Origin: Hesseltinella vesiculosa
Lineage: Eukaryota; Mucoromycota; Mucoromycetes; Mucorales; Cunninghamellaceae
Reading direction: 5' to 3'
Length of the DNA stretch: 64,000 nt
NCBI GenBank assembly: GCA_002104935.1
Contig: MCGT01000015.1
Coordinates: forward strand, 478,447-542,446
Below are positions 55,890 through 64,000 of this stretch, one piece after another. The notes under the pieces are model-generated. The model saw only the letters and a program-made list of their open reading frames with translations, made no database searches and was not told the origin of the DNA. The stretch's first letter is position 1, and each line of letters opens with the position of its first letter. A program made the translations under genes and the position numbers.

Positions 55890-56830
55890 CCCTTTCTATT
55901 TCATTTCGCTATGACTCTTCGTACGAAAAAAAAAAAAAAAGGAAACGAAGAGGATTGCAACAATTCAATTTCCGCGCAGTCGCTTTCTTTTTTTTTAATG
56001 GGTCTTGTCTTTTCCCAAGCGCACCTAATCTACTGCCTTTGCCATCCAACCACGAGCAGCTTGTACTGTATAGACTGTATGCTTCTTTGAGACCTTTGAC
56101 ACGTTGGAGTGGTTGTTGTCGTCGTGCATCTGCTTGTCGAACCAATTCTTCGCTGCCTGGGTTATTGGCAAAGACAACAATGAAGTTTTGCATTGCATTT
56201 AGCAATTCCACTTCAGCAATTTCCAATGTTACATTGATCTGGTGCACTGTACTTCAGTGGAGTTGATCGTAAGGGCGCTGTGGTCGCTGAAGGGCACCCA
56301 GTTGATCGTCGGCATCTGCGGCGTGTTGAATACCGCAGTGGTGGCTAGGCGGCTGGCTTGGCAAATCGAAGTGAATACAGTGTAGTTGCCATCACGAACA
56401 AAAGGGCAGTGCCGGTCAATGACATCTTCGCTATTGAGAAAAAAAAAAAGAAGCGGATTAAAAAAACGGCTAATCATTTTTTTTTTTTTTTTTTTTTTTT
56501 TGCAACTTACACTGGGGTCACTGATCGGCGACAATCTTTTGCGATCGAAGCAAGCGTGATGGCATGGCATATGCACTTCATCTTCGAGCAAAAGGGTGTA
56601 ACATCAACAACTTTGAGACCAAAAGTTACGCGGCTCATCACTACAGATCAAGACGATGCCCAAGACAAAACGAGAGGGGTGGTCGTAAGGCAGATAATCT
56701 CCCGTGTCAGCAGGTTTGGTGATGATATCATTTCCAGGACCTCGATATTTTACAGCTCCCTTTGAACCTGGCTGATTCAATGAAGTTACGGATGATACCT
56801 CTCCTGCTGGCATATCAGCGTGGTTTCTTG
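55890..56830 (-). pseudogene. Broken partial copy of the zinc-finger gene family (middle region)
   Basis: Minus-strand sequence reads GNDIITKPADTGDYLPYDHP, then after a frame change SRVTFGLKVVDVTPFCSK and IAKDCRRSV. An intron beginning GTAAGTTGC follows. The next exon (about 56,440-56,235) reads EDVIDRHCPFVRDGNYTVFT and NTPQMPTINWVPFSDHSAL. A second frame change leads to NVTLEIAEVELLNAMQNFIV and a donor near 56,025. The first part is homologous to the C-terminal region of the gene at 58,465-60,506 (GSDIITNPTATDDYLPRDRP). Two frameshifts argue for a pseudogene. The retained intron shows DNA-level duplication, not retroposition. Confidence 0.55.
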
Positions 56831-57030
56831 GGGGTTGGTCCCCTGATGCAAATGGGCGATTTTTTTCTTTTTTTTTTTTTATCTGGTGTATCAGAGGAAT
56901 TGAACTGAAGCGAATCAAAAGTTAGCTGAGTGATCTTCGTCAATCGATCATCATCATTTGTCGTTTTGTTCACTTTTATAAAATGTCATATCGATATGAT
57001 CACCTAAAAGTGCTGCGCAGTGTTTGCTAA
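56815..57030 (+). repeat. Dispersed repeat family, copy 5 (diverged)
   Basis: GGGGGTTGGTCCCCTGATGC, GCGAATCAAAAGTTAGCTGA, GTGATCTTCGTCAATCGATC and CCTAAAAGTGCTGCGCAG follow the same landmark order as the other copies. It lies immediately left of the foldback and overlaps the start of the pseudogene block. Confidence 0.6.
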
Positions 57031-57054
57031 TTTTTTTCCACATGAAGAAGATTG

Positions 57055-58060
57055 TCACAATTCATTTTTAGCGCATGTTTGCAAGCCTACTCGTTCTTCC
57101 CTGCGCCGTGCGAGAGTGTTGCAAAATTAATCAAGGTCATTTCTCACCATTTTGTTCTGGCATGCAAAATTTGGGGCGAATTTATTAGACCACTTTTGCG
57201 CTGTGATTTTTCATCAGATCGCCAGGGGGTTCCCTGGTGAAAATGACCGATTTTTCATTTTTTTTTGCTGGCGATTCGGAGGTGTCAAAACGAAACTGAT
57301 CAAAAGTTTGCTGGGCGACCTTCACCAATTGACCTGATATTTTCAGTATCATCATCGTTCATGTGTTTGCGCTCTCTTGCAATATTTTACATTGATACAA
57401 TGACTCAAACGTGCTGTGCAGCATTTGTTTTTTTTTTCTCAAAAATTGAGAAAAAATGGGGTCGTTATATTCAGTCTCCGCACAGTGCCTTTCGACTGCT
57501 GGCTGCTGCACGCAGGGCAGTTCGAAACCAAAAGTTTCAATTTGACAAAGAAATAGAATACATTGATCTTTCCGTAGTTGACCATGGCACCGGCTTTCAC
57601 TGTTTATCGATTGTCGGGTGTTCAGCAGCCAGGAGTCGAAAGGCACTGTGCGGAGACTGAATATGGCGACCCCATTTTTTCTCAATTTTGAAAAAAAAAA
57701 AGATAACGCTGCACAGCACTTTTGAGTGATTAAATAAATGTGAAATGTTGCAAGAGAGCGCAAACACATGAACGATGATGATACTGAAAATATCAGGTCA
57801 ATTGGTGAAGGTCGCCCAGCAAACTTTTGATCAGTTTCGTTTTGACACCTCCGAATCGCCAGCAAAAAAAAATGAAAAATCGGTCATTTTCACCAGGGAA
57901 CCCCCTGGCGATCTGATGAAAAATCACAGCGCAAAAGTGGTCTAATAAATTGGCCCCAAATTTTGCATGCCAGAGAAAAATGGTGAAAAATAGCATTGAT
58001 TAATATTGCTGCACTCTCGGACAGCGCAGGAAAGAAGGAGCAGGCTGGTAAACTGCAGTA
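57055..58060. mobile_element. Foldback element: two inverted arms of about 450 bp
   Basis: The left arm (about 57,055-57,515) and the right arm (about 57,605-58,060, reverse complement) agree over nearly their whole length. Both translate from the same start, MLAIRRCQNETDQKFAGRPS, in opposite directions. Shared blocks include GCATGCAAAATTTGGGGC, ATCGCCAGGGGGTTCCCTGG, TTTGCTGGGCGACCTTCACC and CAGTCTCCGCACAGTGCC. The unique centre is about 90 bp (57,515-57,605). Each arm is a full copy of the dispersed repeat family, so this is two copies head to head. No transposase inside. Confidence 0.8.
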
Positions 58061-58070
58061 AAATTGATTT

Positions 58071-58315
58071 GGTAACGATATCGTTACCAGCCCTACTGCG
58101 ACGGATGAGTATCTGCCTTACAATCGCCCCTCTCGCTTTGTTTTTTTGAGATCGTCATGTCGTTGATGAGTCGCGCAACTTTTGGTGTCAAAGTTGCGGA
58201 TGTTCCACCCATTTGCTCGAAGATGAAATACATGCGCCATGTCATCACGCTCGTTTCCATCGCAAAGGATTGTCGCCGATCAGTGATGGCAGTGTATGTT
58301 ACAAAAAAAAAAAAA
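58071..58315 (+). pseudogene. Second broken partial copy of the zinc-finger gene family
   Basis: Plus strand reads GNDIVTSPTATDEYLPYNRP, then after a one-base frame change FEIVMSLMSRATFGVKVADV, PPICSKMKYMRHVITLVSIA and KDCRRSVMAV, up to a donor-like GTATGTTAC followed by an A-run. It matches the minus-strand pseudogene at 56.5-56.8 kb and the gene at 58.7-58.85 kb. It begins right after the foldback arm. Confidence 0.55.
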
Positions 58316-58464
58316 AAAAAAGGAAAATGGCCGTTTTTTTTTATCAGAACGATATGCATAATAATCAGAACAAAAGGGGGCCAAAATCATTAAAATGACA
58401 AATATTACAGCAAAAAAAAAAAAAAAAAAGTGTGTGAGGGGGAGGGGTAACACATGCATGGTAA

Positions 58465-60506
58465 CTAATCCGTTTGTTTTTGTTTCTTTGAAATGTAGGA
58501 TGAGGATGAGAGCGAAGTTGGTATAAAACATGAAGGAAGTTTTGGTTTGGCTGTTGGATCTTGGAGGGCGAGGTGTCGTCGGAGTGATCGTCGCATGGTA
58601 ACAGACATACCTTCAGCAATGGATCGTGCAAGTAGAACAAGTTCGAGCAAGGGCATCATGCGCTGCACGTAATCATCCTTGCTCGAAGGATAAGTCAGGG
58701 TATTCAGTCGACGCAATCGTGTTGCGCGGCTCATCAACACCAGGATCATGACGATCTCCAAGACAGAGCGAGAGGGCCGGTCGCGGGGCAGATAATCATC
58801 CGTAGCAGTAGGGTTGGTGATGATATCGCTGCCCGTGCCCTCAAGCTTTTGAGAGACCAGAACCACACCAAGATCGTGCACAATGGGCAGCAACGATCGC
58901 TCCACAAAATGGTCTCGTTCAGGGCTGAGTTGGCGATCCTCGGCATGCTGAAGTAATGCCAAGGCGTTTTGCTTGACAGCTGGAGGGAGTTGAATGCACG
59001 ATGGGAGTGAATCTGCTTCTGCAAGGACACAGGCAGCAAGCATCACTCGCGTGCAAACTCTGGCATACTCCACAGTTGTCTTGTCATTCTGAAACAAAAC
59101 AAGCCCTTCGGTCTGGAGATCTGGTCCACTGATGAAAAAAAAAAAAAAACTTTGTTAAAAAATCCTTTTCACCCTCACCCTCTTCATTTTCGGTTTATCT
59201 CTGACTTACAGCTTCTCTTTCAAGACGTGACGAAGGACGTAAAAGTCTTGTGCTGGGATGTAGAGAGCGCTATGGGCGTCTTGGGGACTGGAGAAATAGC
59301 GCATGCAAGCAAGGCTAACCACTTGGTGGCGCTGGCTGTTTGCATGCGCCATGGCCGGGATCAGTCCTGAGTCCTGCTGGTCAACTTGTTGCACAATGCG
59401 ATCCCACCGTTGGTGAGAAAAAAACCAATCGAGGTCGTGGATAACATCAGTGGATGAGATTGCATTGCGGGCGTCGCGGAGGGTAGTGTCAAGTTGAACC
59501 AGAACAGAGGCGTTGTCCATGTCGTTGCTGGCTGGCTGGGAAGGAGAACGAGAAGGTGAAGCGGTGGTGGAGTCGTTCACCATCTCATCCTCAACTTCGG
59601 TTACTGTGCTGCTACCAGTAACACCATACCAGGGAGCAGTGCGATGGTTGAACAAGCGCTGGACAGGGTGGGTGACAGAAAAGGACTTCAGAGCATCAGC
59701 ATGAGACAGTTGGCCAAGCTTGTCTCGATGCATGGCATAAAAATGCTTGCTCATCGTCCCTTCGGCTTCACAAAAAAAGGGAGGATGTTGGCACAAGGTG
59801 CACTTCTTGCCGATGTGCAGAGGGAGTCCAGGGATAACGCTGTCACAAGCACGGAATGACTCATAGAAGACTTGGATGTCAGCTTCGCCCACAGTGCCAG
59901 CTTCGAAAGATCGCAGGTGGTGAATGATTTGCGTTACGCTGGACATGGGATGGTGATCTTTCAAGTGTGCTCGCACTCCTTCCAGCGTCACAGCAGCTTG
60001 ACAAACATAGCACACTAATAAAGACTTGCTGCAGCCAGGTAGAGCTCCAGCCACAGCACGCATACCCTCGACGTGGAGAACCGCATCAAAAGCTTCATCT
60101 AAAAAAAAAAATAAAAAAAGTGGTAAGATCCCTGTAACCTTTGTGTTTTCATCTTACCTTCTTTAGCAATCCTTTTTTGGGCTTCCTTGAGATTTTCTTT
60201 GAACCCTGTCACATTGCAGACCAGGGCATGATGTTTAAAGGATTTGATCGAAGAAGGCGAATATGAATTGCCACAGCGGCATTCAAAGCGCAAATGCTCG
60301 TTCAAATAATCAATCGTAGGACGGTCTATTGAAAAAAAAAATAAGTTGCTTTTTCTCTAAACTGATTCAATGTTTTAATAAAGTCTTACCATCAGAGCCA
60401 TAGGTCACGCTTACACTTTTATTATGGGCTGTAAGCACATGCAAATCTCGCTCATGTTTTTTTTTTCAAAGGAGTTGTTGCAGTGTTGGCATTCGTAAGA
60501 GATCGG
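58465..60506 (-). CDS. C2H2 zinc-finger protein of a multicopy subtelomeric family (5' end incomplete)
   Basis: Four exons can be joined: 60506-60390, 60325-60158, 60098-59210 and 59128-58465. The first encodes YECQHCNNSFE, but an A10 run causes a one-base frame slip before a His-rich continuation, so this exon is broken or misread. The second has FECRCGNSYSPSS followed by FKHHALVC. The third has CYVCQAAVTLEGVRAHLKDH and CTLCQHPPFFCEAEGTMSKH-type fingers and a Ser-rich linker. The last is helical (SRSVLEIVMILVLMSRATRL). The paired finger plus HLKDHH resembles the DUF3505/OrsD-type domain seen next to subtelomeric RecQ genes; this is recall, not a search. Upstream lies transposon sequence, so the true start is lost. 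Confidence 0.55.
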
Positions 60507-60595
60507 CTACAATATACCGTACTACTGAAACCTGGCCAAACCGACGATTTCGGTGCACTACAATTGAATCACAGCAAGCAGGTGACCCGTGGTTG

Positions 60596-60662
60596 TGACA
60601 GGGTTTTTTTCTGGGCATAGTAGCCCCCCTACTCGAAACCCTCTGCCGCTGAAATAGGGACC
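60596..60662 (-). repeat. Inverted repeat partner A (about 60 bp)
   Basis: The reverse complement contains TTTCAGCGGCAGAGGGTTTC, GTAGGGGGGCTACTATGCCC and AGAAAAAAACCC. It matches the plus-strand stretch at about 63,590-63,652 with roughly four in five bases identical. It lies inside an open minus-strand stretch reading YFSGRGFRVGGLLCPEKNP. Confidence 0.65.
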
Positions 60663-60774
60663 TAAGGAAAGTTGGACTTTCGATTGCACATACTTCAACT
60701 CATTTTTGTTTCCGCCGGAATATGGACCTAGCCCGTAAAACAAATCTATGACTTGTTGCCATGCTGGAAGAAGG

Positions 60775-61600
60775 CCATACCATCACCTCAAATGGCTGTT
60801 GTTCCAACCAATCGCGTACCACATGCGACGTGTGTTTGGGATCGTTGTCCTGCTGGAAGACGATGTTGTTGGGATCGATACCTTCCCAGTCCTCGTGGGT
60901 CAGTGATTCCCACAGGTCTTGTTTGAGGATGTTCAGATAGAGCTCCTTGTCCATTGTGGAGTCGATCTGAACGATCATACCGGGGCCTTCCCAAGAGATG
61001 CAGCTCCAAACCATGACATGTCCACCGCCGTGCTTGACAGTTTCTTGCACATGACGTCGATGTAGCTGCTCATGTAGTTCTTGCCGTCTGATCCATAACG
61101 GTTGATCTTCACCTCGTCAGACCAAACAACGCGCTTCCAGTCCTCCATGGTCCAGAAGCGGTGGGCCAATGCCCAGTTCAAGTGCTTACGGCGGTTGCGC
61201 TCAGAGATCAATTGCTTCTTTGGCTTGACAAAAGACACAAGCCCCGCATCGGTGAGGGCCCTACGCACAGTGTTGGTACTCACGACCAAACCAAAGTCCT
61301 TCTCTATCGATTTCTTGACTTCCACAGCATTCTCCATGCCATCGTTTGCGATGCATCGCACAATGTACTTCTTCATGCGCTCATTAAGTTTGCATGGGCG
61401 ACCATTCTTCTTCGCAATGCGTCTTCCATTAACGCCATTGAGCTTTTTCTTAAGTCTTTGGACAGTTCCAAGCCAAGACAAGTAATACGACACACTTCCC
61501 GGATAGACTTGTTATCGTTCAAGTGTTTTATAGCACGATTAGCATTGTCGCGAGATGATGGTTGGATTATGCTGATTAAACCGTAATTCAATGGAGATGA
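60775..61600 (-). mobile_element. Tc1/mariner-like transposase, inactivated
   Basis: Readable parts in order: the HTH start (LNDNKSIREVC, about 61,500); after a frameshift RRIAKKNGRPCKLNERMKKY and SIEKDFGLVVSTNTVRRALT; first catalytic Asp in VVWSDEVKINRYG; after a second frameshift near 61,050, GGGHVMVWSCISWEGPGMIV; and second Asp in NNIVFQQDNDPKHTSHVVRD. The protein is cut at about 60,780 just after FEVMVWP, where SPDLNPIE-type sequence with the third acidic residue should follow. Two frameshifts and loss of the third catalytic residue make it dead. No clear terminal repeats were found. Confidence 0.8.
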
Positions 61601-61842
61601 TTACAGTAGATGTGAAAAAAAAGGAACGAGCACGCTAAAAAAAAAAAAAAACTGGTTTTCTCAGCCTCTCACTCCGATGAGGGTGTTTTTTTTTTTTGTT
61701 TGACGCTCCAAAAAGTGATCCAATGCACACGCTGACTTTGAGTTTTGATTTCTCAACATGAAGACTAGCTACGGTTATGAAATTTTAATAGATTATACAT
61801 CAAGACTAGGGCTATCTAATACTATGTTTTATTTATCGATTA
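61601..61842. other. Spacer, nothing recognised
   Basis: Poly-A at about 61,637-61,652 and a T-run at about 61,686 within AT-rich sequence, right of the transposase. No transposon terminus could be defined. Confidence 0.35.
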
Positions 61843-62211
61843 GTGCAGCATTACGACTACAGCAAAAGAATGAAGGCAGAACTCCGAAACATTGGATCAC
61901 TTTTGGGAGCAACGGTAAATAGGGCCAGAGATGAAGGGCGCAATGCCATATGGAAACTTAGCAACTTCCTGCTTGTTCCCAAGGTGTCTGCCAGAGACAG
62001 CTCAAACTGGGCCAGGATAGAAGGAAGCAATATCATATACACGCGAACCAACAGTCTGCGATTCCCAGGATGCCTGACAGGTATAAAAGGGCCAGTGAAG
62101 ATGGATGCCAACCTTGACTCGTCCATTGCGGAGCAAAAAGATTTGAAGGACGTGCACAAAAGCATGGCCGAGGTGATTGAGACACATCGAGCGTGGTGTC
62201 AGCTCCTATAA
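61843..62211 (+). CDS. Unrecognised ORF (about 120 codons)
   Basis: Reads MKAELRNIGSLLGATVNRAR, then WKLSNFLLVPKVSARDSSNW and ending AEVIETHRAWCQLL. The composition is protein-like and the minus frame here is less so. It may be an exon of the downstream Cys-rich gene or a leftover of the same multicopy family. The start is uncertain (the first in-frame ATG is at about 61,870). Confidence 0.3.
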   Translation: MQHYDYSKRMKAELRNIGSLLGATVNRARDEGRNAIWKLSNFLLVPKVSARDSSNWARIEGSNIIYTRTNSLRFPGCLTGIKGPVKMDANLDSSIAEQKDLKDVHKSMAEVIETHRAWCQLL

Positions 62212-62573
62212 GAAAAAAGGAACGAGGTGAGGTATCATCATCGGTCCAAAGTTTACTTCTACAGATTACCTTAAAACATGCCCTCGGCTCCACTTCACCA
62301 AAGAGGCGAAAACAGAAGAGTCCCTTTGGATACAGCTAACATTTGATTGAATTCTGAAGTTTACAAAGTACCACATAAAAAAGATGTCGTAAATGATATG
62401 CTATTTCCCATCATCATTGCCTCTAGGATATTACCTGTAACCTTGCAGCAGTTGAAAAGAAAGATGGAAGAAAAAACATCGTTTGATTTTTTTTTTAAGC
62501 AGTTGCTGTTCCGGAGTTCTAACCGACACAAAACGTATTTTTTTTTTTTGTCTGCTCTTCTTCAAAACTTTCA

Positions 62574-63668
62574 TTGCAGTACCCCACGAATTATTTTCGT
62601 CAAGTAAAGTGTAAAGAGTGGGAGCTCTCTGATGCTGTCGAGTCCTACAAATCTAAAGGCAAGCGCACCAATTTACAATTCTTGCTGAAGAAAATGGAAC
62701 TGGATATCAAGATGCGCCGAGCTGAATCAAACGTTAAAGCAGGGTATGAAGACATGTCAAGCTCATACCATTGACGACAGTATCAAGTTGCTCGAGTGTA
62801 GCACTGCTTCACTCCGATTGTTGGCTGCGACTGTCTGCCAACGGCATGCTGACGAGGTACTCTAAGAGATGGGATGAAGATGGAAGAGCAATGATGTTTA
62901 CTTTTTTTTTTTTTTTTTAATGCTTGTAGACCCATTCCAGCATCCCAGCGGCTACTGCCATCACTGTTCCTGCCTCCAGTTACCATGATAGCTCTTCCAA
63001 CGTCACCTCTGTTAGACATCATGGTAGCAAGCGCCCTGCCGACTTTCTTCGTGGTTCGCCAGCCAGCTCTTCTTACTCTAGCCAGGTAAAGATGTTGTTT
63101 TTCTTACTAGCCAAGCTCACTTTTCTTTTTTTTTTTGCAGGACATCGATGCTACTTCAGCTGACGTGTTTGCAGCTAGAGTAAGAAAGCGTGCTCGTCAC
63201 AACTGGGTAGATCGACTTAAGGACAACATGGAATCTCTTGGGGACAAGGTCTGTGTTGTCTGTCGGTTTGCTACAGGGAAAGACGAGCAACACGCACTGT
63301 ACCAGTGCCCATTTGCTCAAAGACGATGCCTTTTTTGCTTGGACTCTGCCCACCACGCTCGCAACTGCCCAATCAAGAAAGACAAGTTGATGACCATGAA
63401 GCCTGGTACCTCTGTGTGCTACACTTGCTTGTTCCCTCTCAGCATCGACGAAGTTCCGTTCCATGATGGTGACCTCTCAAACTGCAGAAATCGTGATGGC
63501 CGCAAGGACCGTGTCAAGTTCTTGGCATGGTATATCTTTAGATGCAAGCCGGAGATGTTGACGTGTCTTGAGCCCATTCTCACACCTATATATTTCAGCG
63601 ACAGAGGGTTTGGAATAGGGGGGCTAGTAGGCTCCGAAAAAAACCCATATAATACTAAAGCACCCTAA
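62574..63668 (+). CDS. Cys/His-rich C-terminal part of a telomere-linked, RecQ-helicase-associated type protein (partial or broken)
   Basis: The clearest part is the final exon, about 63,142-63,668 (acceptor TTTTTTTGCAG at 63,141). It encodes ARVRKRARHNWVDRLKDNME, then CVVCRFATGKDEQHALYQCP, CLFCLDSAHHARNCP, CYTCLFPLSIDEVPFHDGD and CRNRDGRKDRVKFLAWYIFR. This repeated CxxC...H...C...C layout resembles the C-terminus of fungal subtelomeric RecQ-like helicases. An upstream Ser-rich exon (about 62,930-63,088) joins in phase. Further 5', KCKEWELSDAVESYKSKGKR (about 62,610) and LLECSTASLRLLAATVCQRH (about 62,790) lie in different frames. No helicase motifs occur in the window. The gene points toward the telomere-like end. 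Confidence 0.45.
63590..63652 (+). repeat. Inverted repeat partner B (about 60 bp)
   Basis: TTTCAGCGACAGAGGGTTTG, ATAGGGGGGCTAGTAGGCTC and CGAAAAAAACCC. Reverse-orientation relative of 60,596-60,662. It translates as YFSDRGFGIGGLVGSEKNP at the end of the Cys-rich ORF. Confidence 0.65.
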
Positions 63669-64000
63669 ATAATAAGCACTAAACATAGAATAAACATAAC
63701 CATTATAATACGCTAAATAAGCACTAAACATACCCTTTACATTACCCTAAACATATACTAAATAATTACCTAAACCACTAAAAAAAAAAAAAAAAACCCT
63801 ATACCACAACTTGCACCCAGACCCCTAAAATAATAACCTCAACCCTAAAAAAAAGGGAGGGTGGGTGGGGACTAAACCAAACCTAAAACGGAACCTAAAC
63901 CTTAAAAGGCAACTAATATAAGTTTAAGGATAAGGGAAATAAACATGTAATAGATTAGAGCAAATCAGAGTTTAGGGTTCAGGCTTTAGGATTTAGGGTT
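63656..64000. repeat. Degenerate telomere-like sequence
   Basis: 63,670-63,905 is studded with CCCTAAA/CCTAAAC-like words on the plus strand (for example ACCCTAAATAATAAGC, TACCCTAAACATA, CAACCCTAAAA, AACCTAAACC). The last 30 bases switch to the other strand sense as heptamers: TTTAGGG, TTCAGGC, TTTAGGA, TTTAGGG, TT (63,971-64,000). No coding potential. Likely the inner edge of a telomere or an internal telomere-like patch. Confidence 0.7.

Noticed and set aside
55779..56266. Plus-strand gene model starting MKPSLPTLPGSF with a GTAAGC donor
   Set aside because: The minus strand over 56,035-56,440 is more protein-like and homologous to a local gene family; the plus-strand exons give nothing recognisable.
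1..64000. CRISPR arrays, bacterial operons, Shine-Dalgarno sites
   Set aside because: The window is eukaryotic with spliced genes; the repeats seen lack direct-repeat/spacer regularity.
1..64000. tRNA or rRNA genes
   Set aside because: No cloverleaf B-box-type GGTTCGAATCC context or rRNA-like block was noticed by eye; a tRNAscan/Rfam run would be needed to exclude short ones.

Overview
The window is a piece of a fungal nuclear genome. Genes are dense and carry many short spliceosomal introns (GT-AG, roughly 50-100 bp), homopolymer A/T tracts are everywhere, and the conserved proteins are eukaryotic (eIF3e, eIF5A, Rpt6, Utp25, Trm61, SRP receptor beta). PdxS-type vitamin B6 synthesis, the DH-BAR exchange factor and the repeat content fit an early-diverging fungus, most likely Mucoromycota/Mucorales. 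That assignment is inference; no species marker is present.

Positions 1-15,700 are a compact housekeeping block. In order: a MEF2-type MADS-box factor cut by the window edge (-), a SpoU-type mitochondrial rRNA methyltransferase (-), tRNA m1A58 methyltransferase Trm61 (-), a Mis14/Nsl1-like kinetochore protein (+), an unknown 341-aa protein (-), RNase P/MRP subunit Pop7 (+), a GCFC/PAXBP1 protein (-), mitochondrial ribosomal protein L45/Mba1-like (+) and Utp25 (-). Positions 15,700-19,200 are a scar of broken multicopy coding sequence, an AT-rich ORF and a GTCCCCGCC-type repeat cluster.

Positions 19,400-53,000 return to ordinary genes: PdxS (+), an insulinase-type M16 protease (-), Rpt6 (+), a small coiled-coil protein (-), eIF3e (+), a SAM methyltransferase (+), a sucrose/alpha-glucoside:H+ symporter of the GPH/SLC45 type (+), eIF5A (+), SRP receptor beta (+), a fold-type I aminotransferase (-), a secreted Ser-rich protein (-), a cytochrome P450 (-), a DH-BAR Rho/Cdc42 GEF (+) and a small coiled-coil protein (+). 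They do not form one pathway. Several pairs share short divergent promoters.

Positions 53,500-64,000 look subtelomeric. They hold Tc1/mariner-like transposase remnants, an unknown ORF of multicopy-gene appearance, a C2H2 zinc-finger gene with two broken partial paralogues, a large inverted repeat (foldback), a Cys/His-rich terminal domain reminiscent of telomere-linked RecQ helicase proteins, and finally degenerate CCCTAAA- and TTTAGGG-like heptamers at the very end. A dispersed repeat family of at least seven copies ties this region to intergenic spots at 9.6, 26 and 47 kb. Exon limits were read by eye from splice consensus and reading-frame continuity. All family names rest on motif recognition, not on database searches.
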